Positions 1 to 5,859 of a stretch of DNA of 7,055 nt are shown here, in pieces. The stretch is taken from contig JAVJSD010000026.1 in assembly GCA_040219575.1 (NCBI GenBank), positions 1 to 7,055 on the forward strand, in the 5' to 3' direction. The notes under the pieces were generated by a model. The model was given only the letters and a program-made list of their open reading frames with translations. It had not been told where the DNA came from and did not search any database. The stretch is from JAVJSD01 sp040219575. Lineage in GTDB: Bacteria > Planctomycetota > Planctomycetia > Pirellulales > Pirellulaceae. How positions within the stretch are numbered: position 1 is the stretch's first letter; each line of letters begins with the position of its first letter. Made by a program: the position numbers and the translations under genes.

Positions 1-226
1 GTGTTAGGCCCGGCGTTCACGCCGGGCTTGCGAGTCGCCGGCGCTTTTCCGCCTCAGGGCCGTTCACGGCCCTTACGGGGGTCATTCGGGCTTCAGCCCT
101 TCGAGCGAGGCAGGGTGTCGCCTGTTACCAAGGGCTAAAGCCAGAGAGGCGAGAAGGACCGTAAACGACCCTGTGGCCCAATGGTCTCGCAGCGATTCAC
201 CCCGGCGTAAACGCCGGGGCTAACAC
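1..226. repeat. Imperfect 226-nt palindrome made of nested REP-like hairpins
   Basis: Bases 1-26 match the reverse complement of 201-226 at 24 of 26 positions. Inside these ends, 55-72 pairs with 156-173 and 86-101 pairs with 130-145 (14 of 16), so both halves carry the same three elements in mirror order around a centre near 114. Most elements are also small hairpins: 8-15/20-27 (8 bp, loop TTCA), 56-62/67-73 (7 bp, loop TTCA), 88-91/96-99 (4 bp, loop TTCA), 133-135/140-142 (loop TAAA) and 200-207/212-219 (8 bp, loop TAAA). The copy at 155-172 keeps the TAAA loop but has two stem mismatches. A further AGGC/GCCT pair (108-111/120-123) closes the centre. No coding frame is convincing here. It could be two inverted copies of one repeat, a MITE-like element or an RNA-level terminator for alaC. 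The left end may continue outside the window. Confidence 0.75.
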
Positions 227-258
227 CGCCTGCGGCGGAAAAGGCGGTAAACCGCCTT
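226..258. repeat. Two further small hairpins abutting the palindrome
   Basis: CCGCC (226-230) pairs with GGCGG (234-238) around a 3-nt loop. AAGGCGG (241-247) pairs perfectly with CCGCCTT (252-258) around a TAAA loop, the same loop found in the right half of the adjacent palindrome. This suggests one hairpin family extending past the palindrome boundary. From 259 to 384 I see nothing recognisable. Confidence 0.55.
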
Positions 259-384
259 CGATGCGGCCCGATTCACGCGGCGGTCGCCTGACTGGCCCAG
301 CGACGCTATCTCCAGGACAGGACCGAACGAGTCACTGAAACTAGCCCACTACCCATGGACGCCGCTTCGTGGGTCGACGGACTT

Positions 385-418
385 CGACATCCAGCGCCCG
401 ACGACATCCAGCGCCCGT
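385..418. repeat. 17-nt tandem duplication beyond the alaC stop codon
   Basis: The unit CGACATCCAGCGCCCG occurs at 385-400 and again at 402-417, a 17-nt period with 16 of 17 identical bases. It lies about 20 nt past the alaC stop codon, in sequence without a supported gene. Slippage or a decayed repeat is the likely origin. Confidence 0.7.
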
Positions 419-437
419 CGAGGTCCTCCAGCGGAAG

Positions 438-1718
438 CTACGAGGCGTGGGCTTCCTCGAGCGTTTTGGCCTGGCGGTCGAGGCAGCGGCCGATGTGCCG
501 CACCGCCTGCCTGAGGCGATTCTCGTTTTCGACCAGCGCCATCCGCAGGAAGCCTTCGCCCGCTTCGCCAAACCCGCTGCCCGGGCTGACCGCCACGTCT
601 CCCTTCTCCAGCAGCATCATGGCGAAATCCATGGTGCTCATGCGTTTGCGCCACGCCTCGGGGATTTGCGCCCAGACGAACATCCCGGCCCGCGGCGCGG
701 TGACGTTCCAGCCGATTCGCTCCAGCCCCTCCACCAGCACGTCGCGGCGTCGCTCGTAGATTCGCGACTGGTTCTCCACATCGGCCTCGGTGTCGCGCAG
801 GGCCACGATGGCGGCGATCTGGATGGCCTGGAACATGCCGTAGTCGTAATACCCCTTGATCACGCCCAACGAGCGGATCATGTCGGCGTTGCCGGCGCAG
901 AAGCCGACCCGCCAGCCGGCCATGTTGTAGCCCTTGCTCATCGTCGTGAACTCGACGCCCACCTCGCACGCCCCCGGAGCGGAAAGAAAACTGGGCGGGC
1001 GATAGCCGTCGAACGCCACGTCGGCGTAGGCGAAGTCGCTGATCACCATGAAGCCGTACTTCCGGGCCAGCTTGACAACTTCCACAAAGAATTCCGGCTC
1101 GATGGTGACCGTGGAGGGATTGTGGGGATAGTTGATCACCAGCAACTTGGGCGCCGGATACAAGTGCTCGCACGTGTAGGCGATGTTGGCCAGGAATTTC
1201 TCGCTGTCGGCCACCTCCAGGGCGATCACGTTTCCCGCCGCCAGCGCCACCGCGTACATGTGCACCGGAAAATAGGGAGCAGGGACGATCGCCGTGTCGC
1301 CCGGCCCCATCATCGCCAGGCACATGTGGCTGAATCCCTCCTTCGAGCCGAGGCAGACCATCACCTCGCTCTCGGGATCGAGCCGCACGCCGTACTTCTT
1401 CAGGTACTTGCTGGCCACCTCGCGGCGGAGGTTCAGGATGCCGTTCGACTTGCTGTAGCCGTGGTTCCGCGGATCGGCCGCCGCCTCGGCGAGCTTCTCC
1501 ACGATCAAATCCACGGGCGGATCCGACGGGTTGCCCATCCCCAGGTCGATCACATCGGCGCCGGCCCGCCGCTTCTGATACAGCAGGTTGTTAATCCGGC
1601 CGAACATGTACGGCGGCAACCGACTGACTCGGGCGGCCGGACGAATCTCGAACGGTTCGCTGTGGGGCGTCGCCTTTTCCGCGGAATCGGGGGACTGGGG
1701 AATCTCGTACTCAGACAT
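438..1718 (-). CDS. alaC: AlaC-type PLP-dependent alanine aminotransferase
   Basis: This 426-aa cytosolic fold-type I aminotransferase probably makes alanine from pyruvate with glutamate as amino donor. Numbered from the chosen ATG, it shows the N-terminal block RLPPYMF (33-39), the MGNP substrate loop (61-64), HGYSKSNGI (86-94), GSKEG (124-128), NYPHNPS (196-202), the cofactor-binding SDFAYAD (227-233), the Schiff-base lysine K262 in TMSKGYNMAGWR, and a late arginine, R392 in FLRMALVEN, expected to bind the substrate carboxylate. SKGYNMAGWR is characteristic of E. coli AlaC rather than of LL-diaminopimelate aminotransferase DapL, which is the main alternative. The ATG at 1718 is preferred because homology begins just after it. 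A longer frame to 1826 would need a GTG start and adds low-complexity Arg-rich residues. No clear Shine-Dalgarno is visible. The gene stands alone between repeat-filled spacers. Confidence 0.85.
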   Translation of the reverse strand: MSEYEIPQSPDSAEKATPHSEPFEIRPAARVSRLPPYMFGRINNLLYQKRRAGADVIDLGMGNPSDPPVDLIVEKLAEAAADPRNHGYSKSNGILNLRREVASKYLKKYGVRLDPESEVMVCLGSKEGFSHMCLAMMGPGDTAIVPAPYFPVHMYAVALAAGNVIALEVADSEKFLANIAYTCEHLYPAPKLLVINYPHNPSTVTIEPEFFVEVVKLARKYGFMVISDFAYADVAFDGYRPPSFLSAPGACEVGVEFTTMSKGYNMAGWRVGFCAGNADMIRSLGVIKGYYDYGMFQAIQIAAIVALRDTEADVENQSRIYERRRDVLVEGLERIGWNVTAPRAGMFVWAQIPEAWRKRMSTMDFAMMLLEKGDVAVSPGSGFGEAGEGFLRMALVENENRLRQAVRHIGRCLDRQAKTLEEAHAS

Positions 1719-1876
1719 GGCTGGATCGACCCGCACGACGAAAGACAACAAGCGAAGCGGCCGCGACCGACGCCCTTCATTGTGTTTCGCCCCGGCCTTC
1801 GGGAACAGTCCCCTTCGGTCCCACACTCGATGACCACAAGCGGCTTGAGCCCGGTCCGTGTTGCACCACGAATCTC
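1719..1876. other. Spacer upstream of alaC
   Basis: This is presumably the leader region of alaC, but I find no convincing promoter pair on the minus strand and no Shine-Dalgarno next to 1718. A small GGGA/TCCC hairpin occurs at 1800-1811. The frame extending alaC into this region has no ATG and reads as Arg-rich sequence. Confidence 0.4.
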
Positions 1877-1974
1877 CGTAGCATGGCCGCCCTCGGCCGG
1901 GAATACGCGTGGCCTCTCGTCGTCGGCCCGACGGCGTTCCCCGCTGCCGTCACGGCCCAGGGGGCCATGCTACG
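1877..1974. repeat. Palindromic intergenic repeat with 12-bp perfect ends
   Basis: CGTAGCATGGCC at 1877-1888 is the exact reverse complement of 1963-1974. The pairing continues inward as CCCTCGGCCG against CGGCCCAGGG with one offset base, then GGGAA (1899-1903) against TTCCC (1937-1941). A small CGTCG/CGACG hairpin (1921-1925/1929-1933) forms the tip. The element ends 9 nt past the stop codon of the 84-aa gene and so could act as its 3' structure. There is no T-run, so a classical intrinsic terminator is not supported. No coding content is seen. Confidence 0.7.
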
Positions 1975-1983
1975 TGCGTTGCT

Positions 1984-2238
1984 TCAGCGGTACGACCACT
2001 GCGTGTAGTTGCCGTAGTAGCCGTGGTGCCGCGATTTGAACCGGCGGCTGGGCTGGGCGCCGAACCAGCCGTAGGCGTACTGTTGCGGCTGCAGCATGTG
2101 CGGGCTGGCCTTGTAGTGGCCGTGCGGTGGAGACTGCAAGATCAGGTAGGTCGGACCCGCCGCGTCGGCGTCCACCGCCGCACCGATCCAACAGGCGAAC
2201 ATCACGCAAGCAAGAAACAATCGGCGGGCAGCGAGCAT
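1984..2238 (-). CDS. Small secreted Tyr/His/Trp-rich protein, function unknown
   Basis: This predicted 84-aa exported protein has a clear Sec-type signal peptide: basic MLAARR, a hydrophobic core to about residue 21, and a likely cleavage near ADA-A at 24-27. The mature part is only about 57 residues and very aromatic, with YAYGWFG (54-60), RRFKSRHHGYYGNY (65-78) and a WSYR end. I recall similar short secreted proteins in planctomycetes, with a YGWFG motif and a C-terminal HHGYY..YTQW block, but their function is unknown and I could not check. The ATG at 2238 is chosen because it begins the signal peptide and has GGAG 10 nt upstream. A longer frame to 2418 would use GTG and bury the signal peptide. 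The gene lies 193 nt downstream of the sulfatase and may be separately transcribed. Confidence 0.7.
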   Translation of the reverse strand: MLAARRLFLACVMFACWIGAAVDADAAGPTYLILQSPPHGHYKASPHMLQPQQYAYGWFGAQPSRRFKSRHHGYYGNYTQWSYR

Positions 2239-2248
2239 GGCGGGTGGT

Positions 2249-2252
2249 CTCC
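2249..2252 (-). promoter_or_regulatory. Ribosome binding site of the 84-aa secreted protein gene
   Basis: GGAG on the minus strand lies 10 nt before the ATG at 2238. The spacing is a little long, but the site favours this start over the upstream GTG at 2418. Confidence 0.45.
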
Positions 2253-2370
2253 GGCGGGATCGATCGTCGTACCCTCTCTCTATCGGCAACCGGCGGCGAC
2301 GCACGCCGCCCCGACCGGCAGAGCCCGCAAACTCCTCCACGCTCCCCCACTCACCTACACGCCAGCGCGG

Positions 2371-2394
2371 CGACGACAAGTCGTCGGCTTGGGG
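2371..2394 (-). repeat. CCCCAAGC-headed hairpin repeat, copy B
   Basis: On the minus strand the sequence reads CCCCAAGC followed by the hairpin CGACGAC-TT-GTCGTCG. It matches the copy at 5795-5819 on the plus strand, with a stem pair changed from G-C to A-T so that pairing is kept. It lies 38 nt past the sulfatase stop codon. No T-run follows, so it looks more like a REP-type repeat than an intrinsic terminator. Confidence 0.55.
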
Positions 2395-2431
2395 GGAATC
2401 GACGATCGCAACGACCACGCGACTCCGCGGT

Positions 2432-4348
2432 TCACTCTTCCTTCAGATCCGCCAAGGTTTTCGAAATCAAGTTCCCCACATAGGCCCGCATCCGGCCGTT
2501 CACGTGAGGCGCCTGCCGCGGCAGTTCGTCGATGGCCTTCGCCGCACTTTTCGCCTTGCCGTCGAGTGCGTCCAGCGCGTTCAAGGCCAGCATCGCCACG
2601 AAAACGCTGTTGTTGTCGAGCGACGACGCGTCGACCAACACGTCGAGCGATTTGTCCAGGTCGCCCGCCTCGCCGTATCTCCCCAGGGCTTCGGCCGCCA
2701 CGACGCGCACGTTCGCCGATTCATCGGACAATGCCTTGCGCAGTTCCTTATGACCGGCCTCCACGCCATTCTCGCCGCGCATCAGAAAACCCATCGCCCC
2801 CCAGTACCGCACGGCGCTGTCCTCGTCGGTGAGCGAACGCTGCAGGTGCTCCAGCGCGCGGGGGTTGTCGAACTCCGAAGCCATCTCGGCCGTGGCCATG
2901 ATCCTCGCGAGCGGGTACAGCTTCTCGTTGTGACCCATCTCGTAGGGCGTCGTCCCTTCACTGCGCGCGTGAATCTCCCCTTCCGGCAGGAAGCCGACGT
3001 CGCGGATTTCCCATGCCCAGTCGCGCTGCGCCTTACGCAACTTCGCCAGCACTTGCTGGTGCTTGGGCGAGCCGGCCAGGTTGTGGATCTCGTCCGGGTC
3101 CTCTTCCAGGTCGTACAATTCCTCGGCCGGCTTGGTCTGCCAGAATCGCGACTGCGCCTCGTTCAGCTTGCCGGCGTCGTACAGTTCCCGCCACACGCGA
3201 GTCGTGGGCGTCTGGAACATGTAGGCGATGTACTGGCCGTAGATTTCGTGCGGCATGTAGTTGCGGATGTAGACGTACCGCTTGTCGCGCACCACGCGGA
3301 GCATGTCGTACCGTTCGTCCATCCGGCCGCGGAATCCGAAATTGAATTCGCGCTCCGCCACGTTGTGCTCGCCCGCGAACGCATCGCCCTGAAAATGCTC
3401 GGGCGGCTTCACGCCGCAGACGCTCAACAGCGTCGGCGCCAGGTCGATGAATCCGACCAGCCGATCGCTCTTGCCGCCTTCCTGGTAATCGCTCGGCGCA
3501 AGGTGCCGATACTTCGGCGGGAAATACACGATCAGCGGCACGTTCAGCCCCGAATTGTACGGCCAGCGTTTGCTGCGCGGCATGCCCGAGCCGTGGTCGC
3601 CGTAGTAGAAGATGATCGTGTCGTCGGCCAGTCCGGCGTCGGCCAGTTCCTTGAGGTTCTTGCCGGCCAGGGCGTCCATCTCGGTGATCTTGTCGTAGTA
3701 CTGTGCCCAGTCCTGGCGCGTCTCCGGCGTGTCGGGGTGATAGGTCGGCACGCGGACCTTCGCCGGGTCGTGCACCGCCTTGTGCGGTCGTTTGCGCAAC
3801 TGGCTCTCGTGGCTCACCGTGTGGTTGAAGATGGCGAAGAACGGCTGGCCGTCTTTTCGGTTCTTCCAATGGGCCTTGCCGCTCGAGTCGTCCCACACCT
3901 CGCCCGGCTTCTCGAGGTTGTAGTCTTCCTTGCTGTTGTTGGTGCAGTAGTAGCCCGACTTGCGCAGGTACTGCGGATACATGAGAAAGTCGGCGGGCAG
4001 CCGCGTCATGCTCCGCATGTGTTCGCTGCCGGTGCTGGGCGGATACAGTCCGGAGATGATGGTGGTGCGGGCCGGGGCGCAAACGGGGGCGGTCGACCAG
4101 GCGTTGAGATAGATCATGCCCCGCGCGGCGAGCGCGTCGAGGTTGGGCGAGTCGGCGTAGTCGTCGCCGTAGCAACCCAGGTGCGGGCCGTTGTCTTCGC
4201 TGGTGATCCACAGCACGTTGGGCCGGTCGGCCGCCTCGGCGGCAAGCGCCGGTCGACCAAGCGCCGAACCGGCAAGCACCGAACCGGCAAGCACCACACA
4301 GGCAAGAAGCGACTTTGACAACAACAGCAGCAGCGGGGAACGTTTCAT
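2432..4348 (-). CDS. Exported type I sulfatase, heparan N-sulfatase-like, with C-terminal HEAT repeats
   Basis: This 638-aa enzyme is predicted to hydrolyse sulfate esters or N-sulfates on polysaccharides after export. The signal peptide begins MKRSPLLLLLSKSLL and ends near ALAAEA (about residue 39). The catalytic domain follows. CAPAR (90-94) fits the C-x-P-x-R signature in which the cysteine becomes formylglycine. SEDNG (50-54) supplies N-terminal metal ligands, NNSKEDYN (137-144) holds the active-site lysine, NHTVSHES (175-182) active-site histidines, and GDHG (250-253) further metal ligands. The STAPVCAPAR and HMRSM context resembles the SGSH-like group of bacterial sulfatases. Residues about 496-598 form roughly three HEAT-like helical repeats, longer than a minimal sulfatase of about 500 aa. 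ATG 4348 is chosen because it starts the signal peptide. ATGs at 4360 and 4402 are alternatives, and none has a good Shine-Dalgarno. The substrate cannot be read from sequence. Confidence 0.9.
   Translation of the reverse strand: MKRSPLLLLLSKSLLACVVLAGSVLAGSALGRPALAAEAADRPNVLWITSEDNGPHLGCYGDDYADSPNLDALAARGMIYLNAWSTAPVCAPARTTIISGLYPPSTGSEHMRSMTRLPADFLMYPQYLRKSGYYCTNNSKEDYNLEKPGEVWDDSSGKAHWKNRKDGQPFFAIFNHTVSHESQLRKRPHKAVHDPAKVRVPTYHPDTPETRQDWAQYYDKITEMDALAGKNLKELADAGLADDTIIFYYGDHGSGMPRSKRWPYNSGLNVPLIVYFPPKYRHLAPSDYQEGGKSDRLVGFIDLAPTLLSVCGVKPPEHFQGDAFAGEHNVAEREFNFGFRGRMDERYDMLRVVRDKRYVYIRNYMPHEIYGQYIAYMFQTPTTRVWRELYDAGKLNEAQSRFWQTKPAEELYDLEEDPDEIHNLAGSPKHQQVLAKLRKAQRDWAWEIRDVGFLPEGEIHARSEGTTPYEMGHNEKLYPLARIMATAEMASEFDNPRALEHLQRSLTDEDSAVRYWGAMGFLMRGENGVEAGHKELRKALSDESANVRVVAAEALGRYGEAGDLDKSLDVLVDASSLDNNSVFVAMLALNALDALDGKAKSAAKAIDELPRQAPHVNGRMRAYVGNLISKTLADLKEE
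4236..4310 (-). repeat. 15-nt tandem repeat encoding the sulfatase signal-peptide core
   Basis: Two perfect 15-nt copies, GAACCGGCAAGCACC on the plus strand, occupy 4266-4280 and 4281-4295. They are flanked by degenerate copies at the same period sharing the GGCAAGC-like core. In the protein this reads as VLAGS-VLAGS followed by the related ALGRP and ALAAE, so the hydrophobic core and cleavage region have been lengthened in 5-residue steps without a frame change. Confidence 0.7.
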
Positions 4349-4644
4349 GGCGCGTAACATTGATCGATAGGCGAATGCGGGAGAGACACGGCGATTCTGC
4401 ATGATAACAACGCCGACCACGGCATGCGCGCCCGCCTCCCCAAAAGCACCAAGCGCAAGCGAGAGGGGCGGACCGTAAGTCACTCACTTGCTGGCGCTTC
4501 GCGCTCGCAGCGAAGGCCCAGAACGCCCCGTCGAACGTCTTCCATTCGTCATTGGTGCTTGGTCATTGGTCATTTGGAGACGGCGCTGCATTCTACCGGC
4601 GGCGCGGACCACACCCGAAAATAGCCGCGGGCATCGACGGACCT
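4349..4644. other. Repeat-bearing spacer between cutA and the sulfatase gene
   Basis: This non-coding stretch of about 296 nt holds the leader of the sulfatase gene. A perfect 6-bp hairpin, CTTCGC/GCGAAG, lies at 4497-4502/4510-4515. Three GTCATTGG-like units occur at 4548-4555, 4562-4569 and 4569-4577. I found no convincing promoter or Shine-Dalgarno for the sulfatase. Similar GTCATTGG-type runs and the GTCACTCACTTGCTGGCG-like stretch near 4479-4496 recur in planctomycete intergenic DNA as I remember it, but this is unverified. Confidence 0.5.
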
Positions 4645-5016
4645 TCAATTCGCCGGTTTGCTGCGAACTTCCGCCGCCAGCCAGCGGAGGTAGCCTTTAC
4701 TGCCGGCTTCGATCGTCGTGACGAGAATCTCGGGTTCGTCGTAGCTGTGCAGTTCGCGGATCGTCTGCTCGACCGCCGCATAGCGGTAGTACAACGTCTT
4801 GGCGGTGCAAACCCATTCCTCGCCCGTCTCGACCTTGCCTTGCCAGCGGTAGGTGCTGGTGATTGGGCCGCCGACCTGCACGCAGGCGGCCAGGCGGCGC
4901 TCAACGAGCGCAGCGGCGATCTGCTGGGCCTCGTCGCGCGAACCGGTCGTGGTCGCCACCATGACGGGGGCGTCGGTGTTGAGTTGGCCGTGGTTGAGTC
5001 GCAGAGGGCTCGTCAT
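4645..5016 (-). CDS. cutA: CutA1 family divalent-cation tolerance protein
   Basis: This 123-aa protein belongs to the CutA1 family of small trimeric ferredoxin-like proteins linked to copper and other divalent-metal tolerance, although the true role is debated. Family landmarks appear in order: TTTGSRDEAQQIAAALVERR (22-41), LAACV (42-46), STYRWQGKVE (54-63), ELHSYDEPEIL (88-98) and IEAGSKGYLRWL (102-113). The core is of normal length, preceded by about 16 extra N-terminal residues. Of the three copper ligands annotated in E. coli CutA (Cys16, His83, His84), simple alignment gives Ala21, Leu89 and His90, so the E. coli copper site is largely missing. The start codon overlaps the stop of the upstream DUF1559 gene as ATGA, suggesting one transcript and coupled translation. 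An internal ATG at 4962 is a weaker alternative start. Confidence 0.92.
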   Translation of the reverse strand: MTSPLRLNHGQLNTDAPVMVATTTGSRDEAQQIAAALVERRLAACVQVGGPITSTYRWQGKVETGEEWVCTAKTLYYRYAAVEQTIRELHSYDEPEILVTTIEAGSKGYLRWLAAEVRSKPAN

Positions 5017-5711
5017 GGCAGTTCGACGATTTCACCGCCCTTGCGCGTCACCAGGGCCTTGATCGTTTCCGGCGGCGTATCGCTTCGGAGCAATATGGCG
5101 CGAAGGTCGCCGATCAACACGTTGAATCCGTCGGGCCAGGCCTTGCCCAATCCGATCATCGGGTGCTCGGGGTCGAAATCAATGTCCTCCGGTTTGGTCC
5201 AGGTGACGGCGAACTCAGGATCGCCTTCCACCAACAGCACGGTGTTTGTACTTCCGTCTTTAAGCTCCGAGAAACCGACCTTCGTGGCGTCGCCGGTGAA
5301 CACGCCGTCGGGGTGGACCAGCGCCACGTACCGCGTCGTGGTGTCTGTCTCGTCGGAACCGGGGAAGCGGTAGACCTGCGGCATCTTCGCAATCAACGTC
5401 TTGTTGTGTTCGCTGTCCCAGGGCTCATCGAGGTGGAACTGATCGTAGAGCGCCTTCTCCTCAATGAACGGCAGGATATGCACCCGCCAACTCAACAGCG
5501 GCTTGCCCTCGGCGTCGGTCGAAAACGCCGGCGGATACTCGCTGCTGACGTCCACGTGTTGCATGACGCCCAGGCCGAGATTTTTCAGGTTGTTCTGCGA
5601 CTGCATCCTGAAGGCCGCCTGCTGGGCTCCACCCAGACCGCCGCAAGCCGCGAACGCCAGCACGGCGGCGACGGCCGACGTTCCAAAAGCAACGCGAAAC
5701 GCCCAATGCAT
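5013..5711 (-). CDS. DUF1559 family protein with a lipoprotein-like signal
   Basis: This 232-aa protein has a DUF1559-type (SBP_bac_10) domain, a family greatly expanded in planctomycetes and of unknown function. Visible family blocks are QNNLKNLGLGVMQH (39-52), SWRVHILPFIEEKALY (74-89), DGSTNTVLLVEG (152-163), WTKPEDIDFD (171-180), GFNVLIGDLRAILL (195-208) and TIKALVTRKGGEIVE (216-230). Most DUF1559 members start with a prepilin-like methylation motif and helix, which is absent here. Instead a hydrophobic segment (about residues 7-22) leads to AFAAC-GG, a lipobox-like site with Cys23, so it may be a lipoprotein. Phe at -3 makes this uncertain. ATG 5711 is chosen over the upstream GTG at 5747 because GGGAG lies 7 nt before it. 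The gene heads a probable operon with cutA and has a candidate promoter just upstream. Confidence 0.85.
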   Translation of the reverse strand: MHWAFRVAFGTSAVAAVLAFAACGGLGGAQQAAFRMQSQNNLKNLGLGVMQHVDVSSEYPPAFSTDAEGKPLLSWRVHILPFIEEKALYDQFHLDEPWDSEHNKTLIAKMPQVYRFPGSDETDTTTRYVALVHPDGVFTGDATKVGFSELKDGSTNTVLLVEGDPEFAVTWTKPEDIDFDPEHPMIGLGKAWPDGFNVLIGDLRAILLRSDTPPETIKALVTRKGGEIVELP

Positions 5712-5718
5712 GGAAAGA

Positions 5719-5723
5719 CTCCC
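5719..5723 (-). promoter_or_regulatory. Ribosome binding site of the DUF1559 gene
   Basis: GGGAG on the minus strand lies 7 nt before the ATG at 5711, ideal spacing. It decides the start in favour of 5711 rather than the GTG at 5747. Confidence 0.7.
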
Positions 5724-5752
5724 AGGAGAGATTAGAGATGCGAACACACGAT

Positions 5753-5781
5753 GTTATCGCGTTTCTCCGACGTGAATTCAA
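5753..5781 (-). promoter_or_regulatory. Candidate sigma70-type promoter for DUF1559-cutA
   Basis: On the minus strand TTGAAT (5776-5781) lies exactly 17 nt from GATAAC (5753-5758). Each matches four of six consensus positions. The expected transcription start near 5746 would leave a leader of about 35 nt before the ATG at 5711, with the ribosome binding site inside it. The region is locally AT-richer than its surroundings. It is an inference from pattern only. Confidence 0.4.
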
Positions 5782-5794
5782 TCGGCAAAGCACA

Positions 5795-5819
5795 CCCCAA
5801 GCCGACGGCTTCGCCGTCG
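5795..5819 (+). repeat. CCCCAAGC-headed hairpin repeat, copy A
   Basis: CCCCAAGC is followed by the perfect hairpin CGACGGC-TTC-GCCGTCG (7-bp stem, 5803-5809/5813-5819). It lies about 40 nt past the stop of the 184-aa gene and just upstream of the candidate DUF1559 promoter. It might end the upstream unit, but lacks a T-run. The related copy is at 2371-2394 in the opposite orientation. Confidence 0.6.
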
Positions 5820-5859
5820 TGGTTCATGTTCATGTGCGTGTGAGGCGTCGATGTCGGGA

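Noticed and set aside
1..258. CRISPR-like array
   Set aside because: The repeats are short hairpins of differing stem sequence and mirror arrangement, without identical direct repeats or regular unique spacers, and no cas genes are nearby.
349..1323. 324-aa minus-strand open frame overlapping alaC
   Set aside because: It is in another frame of the aminotransferase gene, Gly/Arg-rich, and extends into the non-coding left region. The AlaC motifs all lie in the other frame.
1719..1826. N-terminal extension of alaC to a GTG start
   Set aside because: The extra 36 residues are Arg-rich and unlike the family's N-terminus, and the ATG at 1718 places the protein at the usual length.
369..2039. 556-aa plus-strand open frame
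   Set aside because: It lies antisense to alaC and runs through the palindromic spacer. Its His/Arg/Val-rich composition is the usual shadow of a GC-rich minus-strand gene, and no family motif is visible.
2237..4318. 693-aa plus-strand open frame
   Set aside because: It is fully antisense to the sulfatase, which has signature motifs and a signal peptide. The plus-strand product is a low-complexity Arg/Val/His chain without recognisable domains.
5795..5819. Intrinsic terminator for the 184-aa gene
   Set aside because: The hairpin is good, but neither strand has the following T-run. The conserved CCCCAAGC flank and second copy fit a dispersed repeat better.
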